Part shown: piece after piece, positions 47,428 through 55,911 of the stretch
Layout of the letters: each line of letters starts with the position of its first letter
Numbering within the stretch: position 1 is the stretch's first letter
Origin: Crocinitomicaceae bacterium
GTDB lineage: Bacteria > Bacteroidota > Bacteroidia > Flavobacteriales_D > Crocinitomicaceae
DNA length: 64,000 bases
Assembly (NCBI GenBank): GCA_023262855.1
Contig: JALQYQ010000045.1
Location: forward strand, 53,450 to 117,449
Reading direction: 5' to 3'
Program-made: the position numbers and the translations under genes
The notes under the pieces: generated by a model
What the model saw: the letters and a program-made list of their open reading frames with translations, nothing else
The model's database searches: none
What the model was told of the DNA's origin: nothing

Positions 47428-49527
47428 TTATTCTGTTTTCAAACCAACAAATTGATATGGTTTGTATTTCGATTTGTTTTTAGCATCATTCGTGTATTCA
47501 GGCCCATCAACTATTGCAGTAACAATCACAACATTTACTTTTCCTTTGTAAAGTGGATTAGATTCGAAATAGCTTTGTAAGTCATATTTCATGTTTTCAG
47601 CACGGATTAATGCCAATTTTTCATTTGATTCATAATCTTTTGTTGGTACACGTGAAGCAGATGAATAAACATTGATAGTTACGGATTTGCGGCCTTCTGA
47701 CAATTGTTTTTCAACATCTTTTACAAATAGTTTTAGTTCACCTTTTGCAGTACTTAACTTGTTTTTATTATAGTCGAAATAATGCATGAATTCGATGTTT
47801 TTATAGGCAATAACCGTAATTGTATCAATTTCTTTAACGGTATCTTTAGGAACAGAAATTGTTCTTGTTGGCACATCTAACAACAATTCTCTATAGATTT
47901 CTTGATATGCTTCATCACATTTAGTCGTAAATACTTCTTCGTACATTGTTTGGTTATCAGTTGCGTTGAAGTAAGTAATTCTGTATGTTTTACAAGGTTG
48001 AATACCTGTCATAAACATTCCATCTCTTAAACGTGGAAATAAAATTTTCGATTTTTCACTTTCAGAACATTCGTCACATGATAATTTAAAATTCATCGCG
48101 AAATCCTCTGGAAGTGTCGAGCCATCGGTTGTTTTGATTACACCTTTGAAAACAGCAAGATTTTTAACACCTAAGAAATCATTTTTGATTTCATAAATAT
48201 CTTTTTCTCCATTTCCTCCTGGTCTGAATGATGTTACATATCCTCTCAATCCATCTACAGTTGTGGTATAATAGATGTCGTCGTAAGTCGAATTGAATGG
48301 ATAACCAACATTTGTAGGATCACTCCAAATTCCATTTTCCTGCATGCTTGAGACAAGAATATCAAAACCACCTATACTTTTTTCTCCATTCGAAGCAAAG
48401 TACAATTGTTTGTTATCAATGCTTAAGAATGGAGCATCTTCATCATTTTTTGTGTTGATATTAGGTCCAAGATTAATTGGTGTTCCCCAAGTTCCATCTG
48501 TGTTCTTTTTACACATGTAAATATCTCTGCCTCCAAAACCACCTGGACGATCAGATGAGAAGAAAGCCATTGTTCCGTCCTGAGAAACCATGAAATGTGT
48601 TTCCCAAAATTCAGTATTAATGTTTGTATTATCTAACAAACTTATTGCATTGAATTTACTGGCATAGAAATCTGAGAAGTAGATGTCTCCAGATCCTGTA
48701 ATGTCTTCGTACAAGTAAATTCTTCGTTCATCTGTACTCACGGCCATAGTCGCTTCATTGCGTTGAGCCTCACAAAAATCTAGTCTTTTTGGAGTATTCC
48801 AAGTAGAATCAGACGATAAATAACTTACATAAACATCTTCAGGATAAGCATTTGTTGCTGGGCTTCTTAATAATTCTGTTTCACCATTTTCCCAAGGACG
48901 CTGTGAAGTAAAAAAGATTGCAGAACCGTCTAAAGAAACAACAGGAGAGAACTCTGCATATTGACTATTAAATTTCGTTCCCATATTATTTAAAACGATT
49001 TTTACAGGAGCTTGTTTTAATAATGCAAGTTGATCCAATTGAATTAATCGCAATTGAGCTACTTCAATCAATTCTGATTTTGACCGAGAAGTGTTAATGA
49101 ATTGTTGGTATGTTTCACGTGCTTTAGCAATATTCTCATTCAAATGATAACATTCTGCTAAATGAAACAATGCATCTGTTGGGGCACTTTTCTCATTCGA
49201 GCTATACATGTCAAAATTTGCATCAATTTTAGTGATAGCAACCTCTAAAAATGGAATAGCTTGGTTTGCGTCTTTACGAACCTTTAATACCAAATAACCT
49301 TTACGGTAATTGTAATTTGGACTTGTTGGATTTAATGAAATAAGTTTATCAGCAATCATTTCTGCTTGATAAAAGAAACCATCTTGAATCATTCTTGAAT
49401 TCTCGGTGACAAGTTTTGTTTCAGATCCTGTTTGAATCATTTTTAACACTTGTTCATCCGTTAATTGCCCGAAAAGTAGGGTAGGGCAAAGAAAAAGTAT
49501 ACAAAGAAAAGTACTTTTAAAACTCAT
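47428..49527 (-). CDS. TPR/PD40-propeller protein, paralog C, with diverged OmpA-like C-terminus
   Basis: Extensive similarity to paralog D from N- to C-terminus, including SSASRVPTKDYESNEKLALIRAENMKYDLQSYFES and the shared end KPYQFVGLKTE. Confidence 0.85.
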   Translation of the reverse strand: MSFKSTFLCILFLCPTLLFGQLTDEQVLKMIQTGSETKLVTENSRMIQDGFFYQAEMIADKLISLNPTSPNYNYRKGYLVLKVRKDANQAIPFLEVAITKIDANFDMYSSNEKSAPTDALFHLAECYHLNENIAKARETYQQFINTSRSKSELIEVAQLRLIQLDQLALLKQAPVKIVLNNMGTKFNSQYAEFSPVVSLDGSAIFFTSQRPWENGETELLRSPATNAYPEDVYVSYLSSDSTWNTPKRLDFCEAQRNEATMAVSTDERRIYLYEDITGSGDIYFSDFYASKFNAISLLDNTNINTEFWETHFMVSQDGTMAFFSSDRPGGFGGRDIYMCKKNTDGTWGTPINLGPNINTKNDEDAPFLSIDNKQLYFASNGEKSIGGFDILVSSMQENGIWSDPTNVGYPFNSTYDDIYYTTTVDGLRGYVTSFRPGGNGEKDIYEIKNDFLGVKNLAVFKGVIKTTDGSTLPEDFAMNFKLSCDECSESEKSKILFPRLRDGMFMTGIQPCKTYRITYFNATDNQTMYEEVFTTKCDEAYQEIYRELLLDVPTRTISVPKDTVKEIDTITVIAYKNIEFMHYFDYNKNKLSTAKGELKLFVKDVEKQLSEGRKSVTINVYSSASRVPTKDYESNEKLALIRAENMKYDLQSYFESNPLYKGKVNVVIVTAIVDGPEYTNDAKNKSKYKPYQFVGLKTE

Positions 49528-49612
49528 AATTTAGTAGTTAAATCAAAAAAATAATTACACTTTTTAGGCGCAATAACTACCGTATGGGTTTCAAATCGAG
49601 TGTAAAGTAAAG

Positions 49613-49641
49613 AAAAAAGTCCGATACAAGACCGGACTTTT
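49613..49641 (-). terminator. Terminator copy 3 (AAAAGTCCG...CGGACTTTT) after the 49647 gene
   Basis: aaaaaagtccgatacaagaccggactttta. Confidence 0.8.
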
Positions 49642-49646
49642 ATAAA

Positions 49647-52001
49647 TTATTTTTTTACGATTCTAAATTCAGTTCGTCGATTAAGTTGATGCTCTTCAGG
49701 AGAACACGTCGATTCTGTTTCTCCTTCGCATTCACATTTGTTCACTAATTTACTTTCTCCATAACCTTTTCCGTAGATTCTTTCTGGATTCGTAATGCGT
49801 GCTTTGATGTAGTCTGCAGATGCTTTTGCTCGTCGATCAGATAAATCTTCATTGTATTGTGCAGATCCTCTGCAATCTGTGTGAGAACCTAGTTCAATTT
49901 CCATGGTTGGATTGTTGTTCATCACTTTTACAATTTTATCTAATTCACGTTTAGCATCTTTACGAATTGTAGCTTTGTCGAAATCGAAATAGATATTTTT
50001 AATGCCATATAGACTCGCAAGATCAGCTCCAATTTCTGATTTGTTCATATCTACTGTTACTTTGATTTTTTCATCAGCACCTAATTTTTGTGTTAAATCA
50101 TACGTTTGTGTGATGTAATCATCTTTTGAAACTTTCAATTGAATATCCATTGGTTCACCAATAAATCGGTTTGTCAACGGTTTCATTTTGAAGTTTCCAT
50201 TTGCATCAGCATACAGAGTCTCAATTACTTTGTTCGTTCTCAAATCAATTACTTCAATTTTAGAATTAGGAAGGATAGCTTTCGTTTCCTTATCAGCAAC
50301 AATTCCGTTAACAATGTAATTTTTAACTGGAGTAATTGTTTCTTTTTTAGCATTTAGAATAACCTCCTTCGTAATTTCTTGGTACTGGTCAGTGCACTCT
50401 GTTTTGAATTCCTCTTCATACATGTTCACTTTGTCATTCGCATTTACGTATGCCAAAGTATATGTTTTACAAGGCTGAAGATTCGTAATAAATACACCAT
50501 CTTTCAATCTTGGGTAAATCGTTCTTGTTGTAGCCTCATCTGTACAATCTTTGCATTTAAGCGTCATTGCAACTGGGAAATCTTCAGGTAATGGCGAGTT
50601 GTCGTAGTTTCGAATCAATCCTTTTAAAACTGCTAAACTTTTGACTCCAAGAAAATCATTGTTTACTTCGTAAATGTCTTTTTCACCATATCCGTCTCCT
50701 CTGAACGAAGTTAAATAACCTCTTAGTCCATCAATAGTTGTTGTGTAGTAAATGTCATCATTCGTTGAGTTAAATGGATAACCCAAATTACGCGATTCTG
50801 ACCAGGTTCCATTGTCCAATAAATCTGCTGTTAAAATGTCGAAACCACCGATACTTTTTTCACCGTTAGAAGAGAAGTATAACATTTTATTGTCAACAGA
50901 TACGAACGGAGCATCTTCATCAAATGCCGTATTAATTTTGTCACCTAAATTGATCGGCTCTGACCATGTTGTATCTCCCGTTTTTTTGATGACATACAAG
51001 TCGCGTCCTCCAAATCCACCTGGACGATCTGATGAGAAAAAGATGCGAGAACCGTCATGACTCATCATACAATGTGTTTCCCAAAATTCAGAGTTTAATC
51101 CTGAAATGTTCAAAGCCTTGATATCATTGAATTTTGCGGCATAGAAATCTGAGTAATAAATGTCTCCTGAACCTGTAGAATCCTCGTACAAATAAACCCT
51201 TCTTTCATCTGAACTCACTGCAATTGTTGCTTCGTTTCGTTTCGGTAAACAGAAATCGAGTTTCATTGCTTCAGTCCAAGAAGAATCATAATCCATGTAA
51301 GAAACATAAACATCTTCTGGATATTGATTGATTGCTGGATCACGGAAGTTTTCTGTAGAATTGTTTTCCCACGGCCTTCTTGATGTAAAATACAAAGCTG
51401 ATCCATCCAATGAAATGACAGGAGAATAATCTGGATAGTTAGTATTTACAGATTTTCCAAGATTTTTTAAAGCGACGTTAATTGGAGCGGCGATTGCTTT
51501 TTTAGCGTTTTCACATTGCGCAATTCTTAACTTTGCCAGCGTAATTGTCTCTGATTTACCGTTTGAGTTGGTAAGAAATAAATTATAATACTCAATCGCT
51601 TTTTCCATGTTACCGCTTAGTTGATAAGCATTACCTAAATGGTAAAAAGCATCTGCTGGAGCACTTTGTTCTTTCACACTAAACGCATCGTAATGTGGCT
51701 TTGTATCCTTAATTGCTTTGGTTAAAAAAGGAATTGCTGTTTGATAATCCTTTCTGATTTCTAATGCTAAAAATCCTTTACGATAATTGTAGTTTGGACT
51801 TTCTGGTTGAAACGTCAACAATTTATCTGCAATCATTTCAGCTTGAAAAAAACTTCCTTCAGCCATCATTCGTGAGTTTTCACTCAATAATTTATCCTCA
51901 TCCGAATTTTTAATTAATTCTTTTACTTGATCATCAGTCAATTGTGAAAAAGAAGTGAACGATGCCAAAAGGGCAAAAAAGATTATTAAACGTGGTTTCA
52001 T
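49647..52001 (-). CDS. PorE-like TPR/PD40/CRD/OmpA protein, paralog B
   Basis: PD40 repeats; CRD YIVNGIVADKETKAILPNSKIEVID; OmpA domain IYFDFDKATIRKDAKRELDKIVKVMNNNPTMEIELGSHTDCRGSAQYNEDLSDRRAKAS. Confidence 0.9.
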   Translation of the reverse strand: MKPRLIIFFALLASFTSFSQLTDDQVKELIKNSDEDKLLSENSRMMAEGSFFQAEMIADKLLTFQPESPNYNYRKGFLALEIRKDYQTAIPFLTKAIKDTKPHYDAFSVKEQSAPADAFYHLGNAYQLSGNMEKAIEYYNLFLTNSNGKSETITLAKLRIAQCENAKKAIAAPINVALKNLGKSVNTNYPDYSPVISLDGSALYFTSRRPWENNSTENFRDPAINQYPEDVYVSYMDYDSSWTEAMKLDFCLPKRNEATIAVSSDERRVYLYEDSTGSGDIYYSDFYAAKFNDIKALNISGLNSEFWETHCMMSHDGSRIFFSSDRPGGFGGRDLYVIKKTGDTTWSEPINLGDKINTAFDEDAPFVSVDNKMLYFSSNGEKSIGGFDILTADLLDNGTWSESRNLGYPFNSTNDDIYYTTTIDGLRGYLTSFRGDGYGEKDIYEVNNDFLGVKSLAVLKGLIRNYDNSPLPEDFPVAMTLKCKDCTDEATTRTIYPRLKDGVFITNLQPCKTYTLAYVNANDKVNMYEEEFKTECTDQYQEITKEVILNAKKETITPVKNYIVNGIVADKETKAILPNSKIEVIDLRTNKVIETLYADANGNFKMKPLTNRFIGEPMDIQLKVSKDDYITQTYDLTQKLGADEKIKVTVDMNKSEIGADLASLYGIKNIYFDFDKATIRKDAKRELDKIVKVMNNNPTMEIELGSHTDCRGSAQYNEDLSDRRAKASADYIKARITNPERIYGKGYGESKLVNKCECEGETESTCSPEEHQLNRRTEFRIVKK

Positions 52002-52046
52002 ATCAATGAATGGTATCTTGTTGGTTTTGAATAGCTAAATTATATG

Positions 52047-52054
52047 CAAATGTA
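52047..52054 (-). promoter_or_regulatory. -7 box TACATTTG upstream of paralog B
   Basis: CAAATGTA on + strand between paralogs A and B. Confidence 0.45.
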
Positions 52055-52057
52055 ACT

Positions 52058-54403
52058 TTAATTTTTTACAATACGAAATTCGGTACGACGATTTGCCTGA
52101 TGCTCTTCTTCTGAACATGAAGAATTTACTGTTCCTTCACAACCACAATCGTTGACCAATTTCGATTCTCCGTATCCCTTTCCATAAATTCGAATAGGAT
52201 CTTTTATTCGTGCTTTAATATATTCGGCGGATGCTTTTGCTCGTCGATCTGAAAGCGATAAATTGTATTTCATCGAAGCACGACAATCTGTATGAGAACC
52301 TAATTCAATTACTAAAGTTGGATTGTCGTTCATGATTTTTACAATTTTATCCAATTCTATTTTAGCATCTGGACGAATTGCTGATTTATCCAAGTCAAAA
52401 TAAATAGGCTTTAAATCCAATGTTTTAGCTAAATCAATTCCAATTTCAGGTTTTTCTAACATGTAGTTTAAATGAATGGCTGTATCCGCACCAAGTGTTG
52501 TCATTAAATCGAAAGTTTGTGTCATGTAACCTTCTTTTGATACACGTACATGGAAGTAGATGCTATCGCCAAACCTTTTATCCTCTAAAATAGTTGAATA
52601 AAACTCTCCTAATTTCGCAGTGGAAGTCATCTCATAGATTTCCTGAGATACTGGATTCATAAATTCAACTTTTGAACCTTCTAATTTATTTCCTGATTTT
52701 TTGTCTGCAACTAATCCGTCTAACGAATAACGCTTGATTGGAATGATTCTGCGTTTTTCTACGTCCAAAATAACTTCCTTGTATACTTCCTCATAACCTT
52801 TGCTACATGCTGTCACGAATGTTTCCTTGTAGGAAGTTTTCGACAGAGAATCGTATTTGAATGCAATTTCATATGAACGACAAGGTATTAATGAATATAC
52901 AAAAGAACCATCTCTTAAACGTGGAGACAAGTTGTATTCACGTGAGTCGTCGCAATTCGTGCATTTGATTGTTGCATAGACAGATTCCGGTAATTTACTT
53001 CCATCAGATGTTAGAATTCTTCCTTTTAAAACAGCAACATTATTAACAAGCAAAAAGTCATTTTCAATTTGGTAAATGTCCTTTTCTCCGAAACCATTTT
53101 TTCTAAAGGATGAAAGATAACCGTAATGTCCGTCAGCAGTTGTTGTATAATAAATATCGTCTCCAGTTGAGTTTATAGGATATCCTAAATTCACAGAGTT
53201 TGACCAAACATTGTTCTCGTCGCGGATCGAAACGAAAATGTCGAATCCTCCCATGCTATTTGGTCCATTACTTGAAAAGTAAAGTGTTTTATTATCTACA
53301 GCAATAAACGGTGAATCTTCGTCATAAGGTGAATTGATGACAGGTCCAAGATTAATTGGTTCACTCCATTGTCCATTCGGTAATTTCACTGTTCTGTAAA
53401 TATCTCTGCCACCATAACCGCCAGGACGATCTGAAACAAAATACATGTTTTGACCATCTGGAGTAACAGTACAATGAGTTTCCCAATATTTTGTATTTAA
53501 ATTTTTATAACCTAACAAGGTTAAAGCAGTAAAGTTATTGTTTTGAAAGTCAGAATAATAGATGTCGCCGAATCCTGTTCTATCTTCATAGGTATAGATT
53601 CGTCTTTCGTCTGGACTAATAGTTACAGTAGCTTCATTTAATTTTCCATCACAAAAACTTAAACGTTCAGGTGCTGTCCAATTCGAATTGAGTTCACCGT
53701 AGCTCACGTAAATATCTTCTGGATATTGATTCAGTTGTGGATCTTTAAAATCGTCTGTTGATTGATCTGCCCATTGTCTACGCGATGTAAAGTAAAGCGA
53801 ACTTCCATCGAGAGAAATAACAGGTGAATAGTCCGGATATACGCCATTTACAACATTCCCGATGTTTTTAACAATGGATTTTTTCGGGTTTGCAAGGTTG
53901 AATTTGGCAATATCACATTGTAACAGACGTAATTCAGCATTTTTGATTTGTTCAGACTTGTTACTCGATGAAGCGATGAATTTTGAATAATATTCTTTCG
54001 CTTTATCAATTTGTTCGTCTAAATGATAACAGCGTGCAATGTGATAATAAACATCAGTTGGAGCACTTGTTTCCTTTGACGAATACATATCGAAATTTTT
54101 ATCGACATCGACGAGTGCCTTTTGTAGATAAGGAAGTGCTGTTACCCAATCTTGTCGTGAATCTAAAACAATAAAGCCCTTTCTATAATTATAGTTAGGG
54201 CTTGAAGGATTTATTTGAAGAAGACGATCTACAACAATCTCTGCGAAAAAGAAATAATTTTCTTGCAACATTCTTGAAGATTCAACAACCAACTGCTCTT
54301 CTGGAGCTGTTTGAGTCATTTGTCTTACTTCAAACTCATTTAATTGTGTCATTCCTAAAAATGGCAACAATGTCAATCCGAAGATTGCAAGTATCTTTTT
54401 CAT
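52058..54403 (-). CDS. PorE-like TPR/PD40/CRD/OmpA protein, paralog A
   Basis: Same architecture as paralog B; IYFDLDKSAIRPDAKIELDKIVKIMNDNPTLVIELGSHTDCRASMKYNLSLSDRRAKASAEYI. Confidence 0.9.
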   Translation of the reverse strand: MKKILAIFGLTLLPFLGMTQLNEFEVRQMTQTAPEEQLVVESSRMLQENYFFFAEIVVDRLLQINPSSPNYNYRKGFIVLDSRQDWVTALPYLQKALVDVDKNFDMYSSKETSAPTDVYYHIARCYHLDEQIDKAKEYYSKFIASSSNKSEQIKNAELRLLQCDIAKFNLANPKKSIVKNIGNVVNGVYPDYSPVISLDGSSLYFTSRRQWADQSTDDFKDPQLNQYPEDIYVSYGELNSNWTAPERLSFCDGKLNEATVTISPDERRIYTYEDRTGFGDIYYSDFQNNNFTALTLLGYKNLNTKYWETHCTVTPDGQNMYFVSDRPGGYGGRDIYRTVKLPNGQWSEPINLGPVINSPYDEDSPFIAVDNKTLYFSSNGPNSMGGFDIFVSIRDENNVWSNSVNLGYPINSTGDDIYYTTTADGHYGYLSSFRKNGFGEKDIYQIENDFLLVNNVAVLKGRILTSDGSKLPESVYATIKCTNCDDSREYNLSPRLRDGSFVYSLIPCRSYEIAFKYDSLSKTSYKETFVTACSKGYEEVYKEVILDVEKRRIIPIKRYSLDGLVADKKSGNKLEGSKVEFMNPVSQEIYEMTSTAKLGEFYSTILEDKRFGDSIYFHVRVSKEGYMTQTFDLMTTLGADTAIHLNYMLEKPEIGIDLAKTLDLKPIYFDLDKSAIRPDAKIELDKIVKIMNDNPTLVIELGSHTDCRASMKYNLSLSDRRAKASAEYIKARIKDPIRIYGKGYGESKLVNDCGCEGTVNSSCSEEEHQANRRTEFRIVKN

Positions 54404-54437
54404 AGAGTGGTCAATAAATTATGTGATGTCTATCTGA

Positions 54438-55832
54438 TTATAATTCTCTTTTTGGATCAAATTGTTCTAGATAATCTGCTACTCGTTTCACAAATTGTCC
54501 TCCTAATGAACCATCTACAACACGGTGGTCATATGAGTGAGAAAGGAACATTTTGTGACGAATTCCAATGAAATCACCATGTGGAGTTTCGATAACCGCA
54601 GGAACTTTTCGAATTGCACCTAAAGCTAATATTGCCACTTGTGGTTGATTGATGATTGGAGTTCCCATAACGTTTCCAAATGATCCAACATTCGTTACTG
54701 TAAATGTACCACCTTGAATGTCTTCAGGTTTTAATTTGTTGTTACGCGCATTGTTCGCTAATTCATTCACTGATTTGGTTAAACCAGTTAAGTTCATGCG
54801 ATCCGCATTTTTGATTACAGGAACAATTAAATTTCCAGAAGGTAAGGCAGTTGCCATACCGATATTGATATCTTTACGCTTAACGATAGATGTTCCGCTA
54901 ACAGATACATTGATCATTGGGAAGTCTTTAATTGCTTTTACAATTGCTTCGATAATGATTGGTGTAAATGTGATGTTTTCACCTTCGCGTTTCGCAAATT
55001 CACCTTTAATTTTATTTCTCCAGTTTACAATTTCAGTAACATCTGCTTCAACGTAAGAAGTTACGTGAGGAGCAACGTGCACAGACATAACCATGTGTTC
55101 CGCGATGATTTTACGCATGCGATCCATTTCAATGATTTCGTCTCCTGGATTTGGAACTACAACTGGGCCTTTAATATTCGCCAAGAATCCATTGTTCTCT
55201 GCTGGAATTGCAGCAGGGGCAGCAGTTGTTGACGTTATTACCGGTGAACCACTAGCTGTAGTTGCAGCAACTGTTGTAGTAGATGCAGCTGGTGCAGCAG
55301 CAGGAGCTGAAGTACGATTGTCAACGTAATCTAAAATATCTTTTTTCGTAACTCTTCCACCTTGTCCTGAACCAGCCAACGTTTCAAGTTCACCCATTGA
55401 AATTCCTTCTTTCTCAGCAATGCTTCGTACTAGAGGAGAATAGAATTTACCTGAAGGTCCGTTTTTGTCAATTAATTCAGAGCTTCCGTTCACGCTTGCA
55501 ACAACTTCTTGTACATTGTTAGCGATGGTTGTTGCAGCAGCAGCTGGACTTGGAGCACTATCTGCTGCAGGGGCAGGAGCAGCGCCACTTCCATCCGTTG
55601 AAATAATAGCGATTACGTCACCAACTTGAGCAACTTGGTCCACTTCAAAGAAACGTTGAACCAACACACCACCAGCTTCTGATGGCAATTCGTTATCAAC
55701 TTTATCAGTAGCAACTTCAACTAAAGGCTCATCAATTTCAACTGAATCACCAATGTTTTTCAACCAATTTGTAATCGTTGCTTCTGTAACGCTTTCTCCC
55801 ATTTTCGGAAGTCTAATTTCAATCTGTGCCAT
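54438..55832 (-). CDS. 2-oxo acid dehydrogenase E2 (dihydrolipoamide acyltransferase)
   Basis: Lipoyl domain VEVATDKVDNELPSEAGG; Ala/Pro/Thr-rich linkers; E3-binding domain SPLVRSIAEKEGISMGELETLAGSGQGGRVTKKDIL; catalytic SYDHRVVDGSLGGQF. Confidence 0.95.
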   Translation of the reverse strand: MAQIEIRLPKMGESVTEATITNWLKNIGDSVEIDEPLVEVATDKVDNELPSEAGGVLVQRFFEVDQVAQVGDVIAIISTDGSGAAPAPAADSAPSPAAAATTIANNVQEVVASVNGSSELIDKNGPSGKFYSPLVRSIAEKEGISMGELETLAGSGQGGRVTKKDILDYVDNRTSAPAAAPAASTTTVAATTASGSPVITSTTAAPAAIPAENNGFLANIKGPVVVPNPGDEIIEMDRMRKIIAEHMVMSVHVAPHVTSYVEADVTEIVNWRNKIKGEFAKREGENITFTPIIIEAIVKAIKDFPMINVSVSGTSIVKRKDINIGMATALPSGNLIVPVIKNADRMNLTGLTKSVNELANNARNNKLKPEDIQGGTFTVTNVGSFGNVMGTPIINQPQVAILALGAIRKVPAVIETPHGDFIGIRHKMFLSHSYDHRVVDGSLGGQFVKRVADYLEQFDPKREL

Positions 55833-55865
55833 ATTATTAGAATGGATGTCTTAAATTTTCGAGTA

Positions 55866-55873
55866 CAAAAGTA
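55866..55873 (-). promoter_or_regulatory. -7 box TACTTTTG upstream of the E2 gene
   Basis: CAAAAGTA on + strand. Confidence 0.45.
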
Positions 55874-55911
55874 AGCTAAAATTCGGTTTCTACAAGTAGG
55901 AAAAGAGGGAA

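Noticed and set aside
49555-49605. Inverted repeat TTACACT...AGTGTAA upstream of paralog C as a counterpart of the 47331-47366 repeat
   Set aside because: Only 7-bp arms with a 37-nt spacer and no sequence similarity to the other repeat; expected often by chance.
54718-55329. ORFs antisense to the E2 acyltransferase (54718-55056, 55093-55329)
   Set aside because: Composition mirrors the Ala/Thr linker and catalytic domain codons of the sense gene; no independent evidence of coding.
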